Source: Porifericola rhodea (GTDB taxonomy: Bacteria > Bacteroidota > Bacteroidia > Cytophagales > Cyclobacteriaceae). From it: DNA of 64,000 bases. The notes beneath the pieces are model-generated. The model worked only from the letters and a program-made list of their open reading frames with translations, was not told the DNA's origin and made no database searches. The stretch spans positions 984,354 through 1,048,353 of the forward strand of contig NZ_CP119421.1 in the NCBI RefSeq assembly GCF_030506305.1. The letters are read 5' to 3'. A program made the position numbers and the translations under genes. Positions 55,574 to 64,000 of the stretch are shown here, piece after piece (the stretch's first letter is position 1; each line of letters opens with the position of its first letter).

Positions 55574-55676
55574 ACATTTGCGTTAAAATATTACATCTGT
55601 ACTTCATGCTTAGGCATTGGTAAAGTAAAATATTGATTTGGTGGCCTATTGGCAGGGATAAAAAAAACTATATCCC

Positions 55677-57146
55677 ATGCATAAGCCAGAGACTACATTA
55701 AACGAGAAAGATACTGAAAAGGGCCTGAATTTAGTGCTGCGAGAGGGCATGGCCACACAGAGCATGATTATCCTTACCAGCGGCACATTTCTAATTGCAT
55801 TTGCATTGGCTCTGGGAGCCACGCCTCTCCAGATAGGAATTATAAGCGCCATACCTCTTTATTCTAATGTACTCCAAATACTATCTATAGAACTGGTATC
55901 GCGCTGGAAGAGCCGTAAAAAAGTAGTTGTAATTGGTACTTTTATCGGGCGTAGTGCGTACGCAGGTATTGCTCTTCTTCCTTTTATGCCTGGAGAAGAC
56001 TATCGCCTGTATGTGATGATGATGGCTTTGGCGGTTCAGCATGGTATGGGAGCTATTTCAAACGGAAGCTGGAGTTCGTGGATGCGCGACTTAATACCTG
56101 GCAAAACACGTGGTCGTTTTCTCTCTTACCGCCTTTTTTGTACTCAAATACTGTCTGTGCTTCTAAGTATTGGAGTAGCTATTATGCTGGATTTTATTGA
56201 GCAGTACTATCCCGGGCAAGACCTGTATGTATATGCTTCCCTATTTATGATTGGTTCCCTGGCAGGTGTAATGGGCTCCCTTTTACTATACAAAACGCCG
56301 GAGCCTATACAGACTGATGCCAAAGAACCTTTGGTTTCATTATTATCTCTGCCGTTTAAACACAAAAATTTCAGAAAACTTATGGCTTACATGGCTTCCT
56401 GGAATTTTGCAGTAAACATGGCAGTTCCTTTTCTTACAGTATACCTACTACAGACCCTGGGCCTATCTATGACCTATGTAATAGGGCTGACCACTTTAAG
56501 TCAGCTAGGCAACATTATTTTCTTCAGGTTCTGGGGTTATTATTCTGACAGATACAGTAACAAAACGATCTTAAAACTGAGTGCTCCTTTGTATATTCTG
56601 GCTTTAGCGGCTACTGTATTCTGTACTCTGCCAAACACACATGCCTTTACTTTACCATTGTTGATTACTTTATACCTTATCGCAGGAATCGCTACAGCAG
56701 GTACTGGTTTAGCTTCCAGTAGTATTGGCATGGCACTCGCTCCAAGAAAGCATTCTGTAGCTTATCTTTCGGTGCTTAGCCTTACGAATGCGCTTGCTGC
56801 TGGTACTGCACCTATTCTTGCAGGCTTACTTGCTGAATATACAACCCATTGGGACTGGACTTTGACAACAAATTTATCATTAGGCTCTGTTACGGTACTA
56901 AGTCTTCGTCACCTGGATTTTCTTTTTGTACTGACTCTGCTTCTTGGTCTACATGCCATGTACAGGCTTAAGCAAATACACGAAGATGGTGACGTAAAAA
57001 CTATAGTATTGATAAGAGAGATTGTCCTGAAAGTGAGAAGGCTGTATAGCGGAATGATTGGGAAGCCAATTATTATTCGTGTTCCTATGGCTCTATATTA
57101 TACTCTGGCTTTCAGTAGAAAGAAAAGTAAAAGTAAAATTGGTTAA
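55677..57146 (+). CDS. MFS transporter (paralogue 2)
   Basis: The 489-residue protein is a clear paralogue of the preceding gene: both start with ExxxEKGL-x5-REG-type N-termini, share SSWMRDLIP, TPEP near 215, and the late block G-x-A-x-(A/S)-G-T-G-L-A. About twelve membrane segments are visible. The A-motif region has LVSRWKSRKKVVVIG. It is separated from paralogue 1 by 103 bp with no terminator, so both are probably one transcript. Two similar carriers may form a pair or export related products. Confidence 0.88.
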   Translation: MHKPETTLNEKDTEKGLNLVLREGMATQSMIILTSGTFLIAFALALGATPLQIGIISAIPLYSNVLQILSIELVSRWKSRKKVVVIGTFIGRSAYAGIALLPFMPGEDYRLYVMMMALAVQHGMGAISNGSWSSWMRDLIPGKTRGRFLSYRLFCTQILSVLLSIGVAIMLDFIEQYYPGQDLYVYASLFMIGSLAGVMGSLLLYKTPEPIQTDAKEPLVSLLSLPFKHKNFRKLMAYMASWNFAVNMAVPFLTVYLLQTLGLSMTYVIGLTTLSQLGNIIFFRFWGYYSDRYSNKTILKLSAPLYILALAATVFCTLPNTHAFTLPLLITLYLIAGIATAGTGLASSSIGMALAPRKHSVAYLSVLSLTNALAAGTAPILAGLLAEYTTHWDWTLTTNLSLGSVTVLSLRHLDFLFVLTLLLGLHAMYRLKQIHEDGDVKTIVLIREIVLKVRRLYSGMIGKPIIIRVPMALYYTLAFSRKKSKSKIG

Positions 57147-57162
57147 TAAGTAATACTTTTAG

Positions 57163-57191
57163 GCCACCTATAATATAAAAGGTGGCTTTTT
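57163..57191 (+). terminator. Intrinsic terminator after the MFS pair
   Basis: GCCACCT (57163-57169) pairs with AGGTGGC (57180-57186) across an AT-rich 10-base loop, followed by five T. It lies 17 bases past the stop codon. Confidence 0.82.
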
Positions 57192-57427
57192 ATGCTTTTA
57201 AGTCTGCTGAATAGCTCAGCATTCTCTCTGTTCTACCTTGCTAGCAAGCCCTGACACAACAGGTACAAAATTATCTCTACCGCCAATCAAACACTGCTCT
57301 TTATTAGATACTCTCATAGGTAGAAGGTTAAATTTACAGTGAGTATTCTGCAAAAAGAACTGTACCCTATTGGTCAACTCTAATTATTTGTACTTCTTCT
57401 AACTACAGGGATAATAATACCTTCCAT
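57192..57427. other. Intergenic between convergent genes, no gene seen
   Basis: About 236 bases between two facing terminators hold no coding frame, RNA gene or repeat that I can support. Confidence 0.6.
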
Positions 57428-57460
57428 AAAAAAAGGAGCAGCACCTCATGGTACAGCTCC
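57428..57460 (-). terminator. Intrinsic terminator of the TSP3-repeat protein gene
   Basis: On the minus strand GGAGCTGTACC-ATGA-GGTGCTGCTCC forms an 11-position stem with one mismatch and one G-U pair, then seven T. It lies 23 bases past the stop at 57484. Confidence 0.85.
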
Positions 57461-57483
57461 TCCTCAAGTTGATTGCTGAAATA

Positions 57484-60400
57484 TTACTTCTTCACAATCT
57501 GAATAGCCTTCTGGAAGTTTACATTGTAGAGCTGGATAATATAGCTTCCGGTATTCATCCTCTGTAGATCTAATTTGACAGCTTTCTGGAAGCTACCTCT
57601 TTGAAGTGACCTTCCACTCAGATCCAGAATGGTATATGAGATATCGCCACCGACTCCTTCTACCACTACATTGCAATAGTCTGTAGTGGGGTTTGGATAT
57701 ACATCTACTTTGGTAGTAGTAGATAGCTCTACTTTTACGTAACGAATTAGTGAGTAGCTAATAGCTCCGTCAAAGTCTACCTGCTTCAGGCGGTAGAAAT
57801 ATTCACCATTGCTGCTTACTTCATCTGCATAACTATAAGTACTTAGCTCATCGGTGGTACCTTTTCCTTTTACCTTTCCTACAGCAGTATATTGATAGCC
57901 ATTGTCAGAGCGCTCAACTTCAAAGTAATCGTTGTTTTTCTCAGAGGCAGTCTCCCATTCTAACATTACAACTTTGGAGTCCCAGTAGGCTTCAAAGCTT
58001 ACTAAATCTACTGGGAGAGGAGACAGTGGATTATACAAATAGTCTGGGACGAAGCTGTACCTTCCACCATAGCTGGTATCCTGACCTTCTGAGAAATCGT
58101 TAAAGAAGTTACCATCTCCGTTCGCATCTTCAGCAGACGTAGGAATACCATCGTCATCATCATCGTCATCTCTGTAATTATACACCCCATCCTTATCAAC
58201 ATCTGGTAGAGAAGCACCGATACCACCTTCGCTAGGATCAAACGCATCCAATATACCATCGCCATCAAGGTCCACATTTCCTTCATTAGGATCCAACAGT
58301 AGGTTGCCATTATCATCCCAGGAAGGTGTACCATCAAAGTCACTGTCATGTGCTTCATAAAGGTCCGGCAAACCCGGAGATCCTCCTCCACTGTCATTAT
58401 CAGAGTCCGTATCTATATAATCAGGGTTATCCGTACCATCAGTATTGATAATCGTTAGCTGAGTCCCTCCATTGTCGGTATCTACTAGATCTGCTAAACC
58501 ATCACCATCGGTATCGGCAAAATTATCAATTATACCATCACGGTTATTATCAGTACCTCCGGCTTCGACAGTATCTGTAATTCCATCATTATCAGAGTCA
58601 CGATCGGTAAAGTCGTTCAAGCCATCCCCATCGGTATCAGGGTTTGCAAGAGCAGTTCCCCCGTTGGAAGCATCTACATCATTTGCATAACCATCGCCAT
58701 CAGTATCATTAGCCAGTACATAAGATATCAGATAAGTACCCTCATTCGTCATATTAGCAGGTAGCGATCCATTATTAGCCTCCACTGCATCGGGTATACC
58801 ATCATTATCAGAATCAAGATCAAGATGGTTAGCTATACCATCCAGGTCAAAATCAAAATTGTCATTAACGCCATCTCCGTTCAGGTCTTCAAACCCAGCA
58901 AAAGAGCTATCTAAATAGTTAGCAATACCATCACCATCGGCATCTGCGGTAGGGTCTATGCCATTTCCTTCCTGCGCATCTGATAAACCATCGTTGTCAC
59001 TATCGTTATCGTTGATGTCAGCAATCTCATCATTATCAGTATCTAAGATGCAACTTTCAAACACAACTCCATCTATATAGGGCAGTCCTGCATTCCATAT
59101 AAAAGCGATATATCTTATACCACCGGCAGGTACAGTGTAAGTTCTAACTTCTATGTTTGTTCGTTGTACCAGGCCTGTATAATCAACTGTATTTCCGAAA
59201 CCAGCACCAGTAAGTGAGCTTTGTACTCTCCAGGCAGAACCCGCCTGGTTAGATGAAACATACATTTCAATAACTCTACCTTCCGGTACATTCTCGCCTA
59301 AGTCTAATATTATATACTGGTTAGCTCCATTGGTATAAGCCATAGCAGTAAAGTTGTCAGTAGCCGGGTTATAATTTGGAGCGCCTACTGCAGCATTGGA
59401 GCGTGTACCTCCATTGTTTGCAGCCACAGCATCTCCATACCTGTCTATTGCTGTAAAACCAGGACCACATAGCTCGGAACTTGCTTCCAAATAATCGGGA
59501 GTACCATTAGCCGGACTTTGGTCTAAGGACTCATCTGCAGTAGGAATACCATCGCCATCATCGTCTACATCGCGAAAATCAGGCTCTCCATTGCTATCCG
59601 TGTTTTGAAGCGCTACTCCTCCTTCGAAGTTATTATCAATTCCATCGCCATCACTATCCACATTGCTTAGATTAGCATCTGCTACACCATTCCCGTCTGC
59701 ATCGTTGCCTTCTATAATATCAGCTATACCATCATTATCTGAATCACTATCAAGATAATCTGGTGTACCATCATTATCATGGTCATAGCCGGTCAACTCC
59801 GCGCCACCGTTATCTGGATCAAAAGCATCATCCAGACCATCCAGATCTGTATCATTACCACTTGCTGTTACTCCGCTAGCTCTTCCTTCTATAGCATCAG
59901 TAATACCATCATTATCAGCATCACTATCTCTATAGTCAGCATTACCGTCACCATCAGAGTCCAGGTATGTGTCATTGACTCCATTGTTGTTCGTGTCTGT
60001 AGCCTGTGCTTCGATAGCATCAGGAATGCCATCGCCATCAGCATCCTGATCAAGTGCATCAGGGAGGCCATCGCCATCAAAATCAGAATTGCTTAAAGGT
60101 GTCCCTCCAAAATCTGGATCAAGGTCATTTACAAGTCCGTCTCCATCATGATCATTAGCACGTACATAAGCATAATCGTACTGACCATTTTCAGTCATAT
60201 TTGGTGGTAAAATTCCATCATTTGCTTCTACGGCATTTGGAATACCATCACCATCAGAGTCCAGATCAAAATGGTTAGGTACTCCATCTCGGTCGGTATC
60301 AAAAGTATCGTTTACACCATCACCATTTGCATCTACAAATGCACCATAGGTTGGATGTACAAAATCGGTATCCAGATAATTAGGTGTACCATCATTATCA

Positions 60401-63400
60401 GCATCCGCACCAGGATTTACGCCATAGCCCTGCTCTATATCCGGTATCCCATCATTGTTGTCATCCTGATCAATATCATTGACTATATTATCACTGTCAG
60501 GGTCATCCGTATTGTAGAGATAATCTGGTACTGAACCTCCCCCCTGAGCAAAGTCGTCGTTCAGGCGGCCATTGGCATTGCTGTCTTCATCTTGAGTTAA
60601 GATGCCATCGTTGTCATCGTCAATATCACGATAGTCAGGGATAAGGTCAGTATCTGATGATAAAAGCGGAGCCAAAGTTCCTCCATTGTCAGGATCATAA
60701 TTATCATCTAGACCATCCTGATCAGTATCATTATTAGCCGGATTGATATCTCTCCGACCATCTCTGTTCGCATCTCTTGCTTCAATTCTGTCTAGCACCC
60801 CATCACCATCAGAGTCTGTATCGATATAGTCCTGAGTACCATCACCATCATTGTCTACCAGACTGATTGGCGTACCTCCATTATCAGAGTCATATTCATC
60901 AAGCCAACCGTCACCATCAGTATCCGTACTACCTGCAGCTACATATCCTGCTGTGGTTTGTGCTTCTACATTATCCGTAATCCCATCGGCATCGGAATCG
61001 GCATCTCGATAGTTAGGATACCCGTCTCTATCGGTATCTTTAGCTTTCTTGGTTAGTGAGCCTTCTAACAGCCCTTCGGCAAAGCTATCAGGATCATACT
61101 GATCCGCCATACCATCAGTATCTACATCTACAAAGTCATCTACCTGTCCGTCTCCATTTGTATCTGTTCCACCAGCCTCTACCAGGTCAGCAATACCATC
61201 GTTATCTGAATCCAGGTCTCTAAAATCATTGACTGCATCATTGTCAGAATTGTTAACGGGTAGTGCTGTACCTCCTTCATCAGGATCCAGTTCTGCGATA
61301 ATACCATCTCCATCAGCATCAGTAGTCGTTGCTACATAGGCAGCGGAATAACTACCATCGGTATCCATATTTTCTGGCAGAGTGCCTCCATTAGCTTCTA
61401 CCGCATCTGGTAAGCCATCGTTATCAGTATCTTTATCCAGGTGATCAGGGATTCCATCCAGATCATAATCATAGTTATCATCTATGCCATCTGCGTTTAC
61501 GTCTGTAAAGCCGGCAAAGTCAGGATCCTGATAGTTAGGAATTTTGTCGCCATCCGCATCTCCAGAAGGATCTGGGTCTACTCCTTCTGTTCCACCAGCT
61601 TCTATGATGTCCAGAATACCATTGTTATTGTCATCATTATCAACAAAATCTAGCACCTCATCAAAATCACTATCAATACCACACCATGTAAAGTCACCGA
61701 GACCTACTGCCTGATTGTTGTTTCCACCATTTAGACCTGCATCCAGGTTAGCGTATCGGATTACAAGGGAATCTACAGTTTGACCAATGGCAATATGTAC
61801 ATTACCGAAATAATCCTCGTCATTAGTATTGTTTAAGCCCTCAATAAAGTTGTTATCATTTAGACGGTTATACCTCCCCGGCAGAATGTTATTTCCATCT
61901 AGTACTATGACATCGGCATCTGAATACACATTGACTGAAAGGTAATCTGTAAATTGGGGAGAGGCTTTATCAATATCTAATAAGTTGAACCTAAAACCCT
62001 TAAGCGGTCGGTTAAACTTAACTTTTAATAAGCTGTATTGAGAGGCATTGTCCAAGTTCTGTAAAACCCTTACATAGTTTTCACTATAGATATTATTAGC
62101 AGCATCCAGTTCATCTCTATCTACCGTATAGCTCAATACATTACCAGAGGCATCTGAGAATTCAAAAGTGATTGTTACACCATCTATGTTAAATGGACCA
62201 GGAGTTGACCCTACAGTATAGTCGTCAAAATCCAGGATAGAGCCATCACCACATGCCTGTATGTATTCAGGAATACCATCACCGTTTGTATCGGTGAGTT
62301 CAGCACTGGTAAGTACTCCATCCCCATCATCATCTGTATCTCTAAAATTGTATTCAGAATTAGCATCCAACAGACTTTCAGGAATAGTATTACGACCCAG
62401 TACAGTTGGATTATCCGTCAAGTTTCTACCTATGATCACATCAAAACTATCATCTAAACCATCTCCATCAGCATCTGTACCAGAGGGGTTTCGGTTACCA
62501 CCCGTGTCAGGAGTAAGATCTGCCAAGCCGTTAAAGTCTATGTCATTACCTTCTATCAGATCAGAAACGCCATCACCATCAGAGTCCTGATCTAGATAAT
62601 CATTCGTACCATCTCCATCTGTATCTACCAGAGCAACCGTGCTGCCACCATTATCAGAGTCGTAAGCATCATCCAGACCATCATTGTCAGTATCATTACC
62701 AGTAGGAGCTATGTAAGCGGCCGTGGTAGGGCCTTCAATATTATCAGGTATACCATCACCATCAGAGTCAATGTCTAATGAGTTGGGGTACCCATCGCCA
62801 TCCATATCAATATTGTCGTTTACGTTGTTGGCATCAGCATCAGTATAGCCAGGAAAGCTAGGGTCACTGTAATCAGGTATACCATCATTATCTGAGTCTC
62901 CGGCTGCGTTGTTATCTTCCTGAGTATCTAAAAGACCATCATTGTCACTATCCAGGTCAATTGCATCTCTGATACCATCATCATCAAAGTCTATATCGCA
63001 CCATTCAAAGTTCCAAAGTCCTACAATCTGATTTGGTGGATTGCCTCCGGCATTACTGCTAAAAGTTACAGAAATCTCATCTACTGGTCCGTTAAAGCAG
63101 TAACGAAATGCTTCATTTACAACTTCTGTAGTAGAAAAAGTTACGTTATTAGAATTAAAAGATCCACTAACTGTAATGACATCATTGTTATTGATACCTA
63201 GTACATAAAAGCAAAAGTCATTAAGCGCAATATTATTGAAGTCCACCGTAATAGTTGAGGACTCTGTATTATTGGCCAGGTTTTGCTCCCACCTTAGTGA
63301 GTTTACTCCATAGATAAACTGATACGTTCCATCTACTTCAAAATCTGCTCCATCAACTCTGTTGTTAGGGTCACTAAGCGTAAATGTAAAATCTACCCCT

Positions 63401-63534
63401 TCATCAGCGTATGTCTGGTTTCTGGGATCACCTGGATGATCATCCCAATTGAAAGTAGAACGGTTATTACATGCGTTCTGCGCCCAGGCAGATGCAAATA
63501 CAAATGTTAATATAACTGATAAAACATACTTCAT
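57484..63534 (-). CDS. Giant calcium-binding TSP3-repeat protein, T9SS cargo
   Basis: The 2016-residue protein has a signal peptide (MKYVLSVILTFVFASAWAQ). A beta-sandwich lies at about 25-175, and a related one at about 430-635. Between and after them run dozens of thrombospondin type 3-like repeats (D-x-D-x-D-G-x-x-D; for example DSDNDGIPD), covering about 180-425, 640-1360 and 1480-1830. A discoidin-like domain at about 1365-1480 (YIILDLGENVPEG) interrupts them. An FN3-like domain at about 1840-1930 (LVSFEAYWDSKVVMLEWETA) and a type A T9SS sorting domain (VYPNPTTDYCNVVVEG) end it. The repeats should bind many calcium ions and form a stiff acidic stalk. An adhesin or surface-layer role is likely but unproven. 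Confidence 0.9.
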   Translation of the reverse strand: MKYVLSVILTFVFASAWAQNACNNRSTFNWDDHPGDPRNQTYADEGVDFTFTLSDPNNRVDGADFEVDGTYQFIYGVNSLRWEQNLANNTESSTITVDFNNIALNDFCFYVLGINNNDVITVSGSFNSNNVTFSTTEVVNEAFRYCFNGPVDEISVTFSSNAGGNPPNQIVGLWNFEWCDIDFDDDGIRDAIDLDSDNDGLLDTQEDNNAAGDSDNDGIPDYSDPSFPGYTDADANNVNDNIDMDGDGYPNSLDIDSDGDGIPDNIEGPTTAAYIAPTGNDTDNDGLDDAYDSDNGGSTVALVDTDGDGTNDYLDQDSDGDGVSDLIEGNDIDFNGLADLTPDTGGNRNPSGTDADGDGLDDSFDVIIGRNLTDNPTVLGRNTIPESLLDANSEYNFRDTDDDGDGVLTSAELTDTNGDGIPEYIQACGDGSILDFDDYTVGSTPGPFNIDGVTITFEFSDASGNVLSYTVDRDELDAANNIYSENYVRVLQNLDNASQYSLLKVKFNRPLKGFRFNLLDIDKASPQFTDYLSVNVYSDADVIVLDGNNILPGRYNRLNDNNFIEGLNNTNDEDYFGNVHIAIGQTVDSLVIRYANLDAGLNGGNNNQAVGLGDFTWCGIDSDFDEVLDFVDNDDNNNGILDIIEAGGTEGVDPDPSGDADGDKIPNYQDPDFAGFTDVNADGIDDNYDYDLDGIPDHLDKDTDNDGLPDAVEANGGTLPENMDTDGSYSAAYVATTTDADGDGIIAELDPDEGGTALPVNNSDNDAVNDFRDLDSDNDGIADLVEAGGTDTNGDGQVDDFVDVDTDGMADQYDPDSFAEGLLEGSLTKKAKDTDRDGYPNYRDADSDADGITDNVEAQTTAGYVAAGSTDTDGDGWLDEYDSDNGGTPISLVDNDGDGTQDYIDTDSDGDGVLDRIEARDANRDGRRDINPANNDTDQDGLDDNYDPDNGGTLAPLLSSDTDLIPDYRDIDDDNDGILTQDEDSNANGRLNDDFAQGGGSVPDYLYNTDDPDSDNIVNDIDQDDNNDGIPDIEQGYGVNPGADADNDGTPNYLDTDFVHPTYGAFVDANGDGVNDTFDTDRDGVPNHFDLDSDGDGIPNAVEANDGILPPNMTENGQYDYAYVRANDHDGDGLVNDLDPDFGGTPLSNSDFDGDGLPDALDQDADGDGIPDAIEAQATDTNNNGVNDTYLDSDGDGNADYRDSDADNDGITDAIEGRASGVTASGNDTDLDGLDDAFDPDNGGAELTGYDHDNDGTPDYLDSDSDNDGIADIIEGNDADGNGVADANLSNVDSDGDGIDNNFEGGVALQNTDSNGEPDFRDVDDDGDGIPTADESLDQSPANGTPDYLEASSELCGPGFTAIDRYGDAVAANNGGTRSNAAVGAPNYNPATDNFTAMAYTNGANQYIILDLGENVPEGRVIEMYVSSNQAGSAWRVQSSLTGAGFGNTVDYTGLVQRTNIEVRTYTVPAGGIRYIAFIWNAGLPYIDGVVFESCILDTDNDEIADINDNDSDNDGLSDAQEGNGIDPTADADGDGIANYLDSSFAGFEDLNGDGVNDNFDFDLDGIANHLDLDSDNDGIPDAVEANNGSLPANMTNEGTYLISYVLANDTDGDGYANDVDASNGGTALANPDTDGDGLNDFTDRDSDNDGITDTVEAGGTDNNRDGIIDNFADTDGDGLADLVDTDNGGTQLTIINTDGTDNPDYIDTDSDNDSGGGSPGLPDLYEAHDSDFDGTPSWDDNGNLLLDPNEGNVDLDGDGILDAFDPSEGGIGASLPDVDKDGVYNYRDDDDDDDGIPTSAEDANGDGNFFNDFSEGQDTSYGGRYSFVPDYLYNPLSPLPVDLVSFEAYWDSKVVMLEWETASEKNNDYFEVERSDNGYQYTAVGKVKGKGTTDELSTYSYADEVSSNGEYFYRLKQVDFDGAISYSLIRYVKVELSTTTKVDVYPNPTTDYCNVVVEGVGGDISYTILDLSGRSLQRGSFQKAVKLDLQRMNTGSYIIQLYNVNFQKAIQIVKK
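58140..63000. repeat. Degenerate coding repeats of TSP3 units
   Basis: The plus strand shows hundreds of ATCATC/CCATC/GTCATC-type triplets, which are the antisense of Asp- and Asp-Gly-rich codons. Units are roughly 36-110 bp, vary in length, and differ at many synonymous sites, so they are older than the repeats in 5902-6640 and 10361-12619. Two gaps (about 59050-59480 and 61640-62240) encode folded domains instead. Confidence 0.8.
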
Positions 63535-64000
63535 GGTACACTCGCGTTATCATACCGACATGGTCAATGCTAGTACCAATTCATGTTATAGACAATTTAT
63601 GGGGTATTGGTGCAGGTTTTAGAGCAAGGAAAATGTGTAAGTATATATGTATAATGCTAAATTTTATAGATAACTATACCTAAGCAAATTTATATAATTA
63701 CATAATTATCATAAATAATACTATTGATAGTAGTCATAACTATCGTTAAACACACATTTAGCTTATAAGTAAGGATAATTTTACGCTTTCTCTAGCCATC
63801 TTACTTCACGTATACTTACCTATACAAATACAGTTTAATACAGCGCAAAAAATGAGTTTTATCAGGTAGATTTAGAAGAGTGGGGATGACTTTCTATTCT
63901 GAATGCTCTCTAGATATTACATGCTATCGGAGCATTTTTGGAGTTAAATGGTAAAGAAAAGTGTATTGATGAAACAGATTAAAGAAGGCTGATAGTGAAA
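63535..64000. other. Right-edge flank, no gene seen
   Basis: This AT-rich 466-bp stretch upstream of the TSP3-repeat gene contains no coding frame or RNA gene that I can support. A gene could begin or end just beyond the window edge. Confidence 0.5.
63659..63688 (-). promoter_or_regulatory. Candidate promoter of the TSP3-repeat protein gene
   Basis: On the minus strand TTTG (63685-63688) is followed after 18 bases by TAAAATTT (63659-63666), near the Bacteroidota promoter pattern. It lies about 125 bases upstream of the ATG at 63534. The fit is imperfect. Confidence 0.28.

Noticed and set aside
58140-60540. Plus-strand Ile/Ser-rich frames opposite the TSP3 repeats
   Set aside because: They are reverse-complement readings of Asp-rich repeats with extreme composition and no start context.
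1-64000. tRNA, rRNA, insertion sequences or prophage genes
   Set aside because: I scanned the intergenic stretches for T-loop-like GGTTCGA patterns, transposase-like frames and terminal inverted repeats, and found none that I could support.

Overview
The window comes from a Bacteroidota genome, most likely a marine-type member of the Cytophagales. The evidence is four large secreted proteins with type IX secretion (T9SS) type A C-terminal sorting domains, weak or absent Shine-Dalgarno sequences, a Wzi/Wzc/WcaF/WcaI exopolysaccharide gene set of Bacteroidota type, HU-like DUF4469-type and DUF4369-TlpA proteins, and candidate promoters close to TTTG-N19-TANNTTTG. I saw no rRNA, tRNA, CRISPR array, insertion sequence or prophage.

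Region 1 (1-18041, all minus strand) holds three giant T9SS cargo genes. Two are tandem paralogues with a right-handed beta-helix head: one is cut by the left edge of the window, the other lies at 5100-8879. The third (9570-18041, 2823 aa) is a mosaic of malectin-like domains, a sorbosone-dehydrogenase-like propeller, and alternating CBM6-like and PKD modules. The second and third genes carry recent internal tandem duplications: a perfect 352-bp copy pair and a 753-bp unit repeated about three times.

Region 2 (18602-36670, all minus strand) is an exopolysaccharide or capsule locus. In transcription order it has a truncated priming-transferase-like membrane protein, a WcaI-type glycosyltransferase, a Wzc-type chain-length regulator/tyrosine kinase, a Wzx flippase, a sulfotransferase, a GT-D-like protein, a Wzy-like polymerase, three glycosyltransferases, a Wzi outer-membrane protein, a broken WcaF copy, an SGNH hydrolase, an intact WcaF acetyltransferase, an outer-membrane protein and a VanZ-like protein. 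The middle (about 24.5-31.6 kb) is clearly more AT-rich than the Wzc/WcaI end, as expected for an exchangeable serotype cassette. No export porin (Wza/OPX) and no complete priming transferase is present. Sulfation and acetylation of the glycan are predicted.

Region 3 (36671-38128) is a 1.46-kb gene-free stretch upstream of the polysaccharide operon. It holds GACA/TGTC dyads near the operon start and a striking array of twelve 22-bp units alternating between two variants.

Region 4 (38129-50548) is mostly chromosomal housekeeping: an HU-like protein, an M14 carboxypeptidase, a PAS/GAF hybrid histidine kinase, a metallophosphoesterase, a RidA-family lipoprotein, an exonuclease-BRCT protein, a small membrane protein, GatB, a TlpA-like lipoprotein and a single-domain response regulator.

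Region 5 (51002-57146) is a small glycan locus with three glycosyltransferases and two paralogous MFS transporters. Region 6 (57484-63534) is a 2016-aa T9SS protein packed with calcium-binding thrombospondin type 3-like repeats. Together the window reads as a cell-surface module: secreted adhesin or polysaccharide-binding proteins beside the machinery for a decorated surface polysaccharide.
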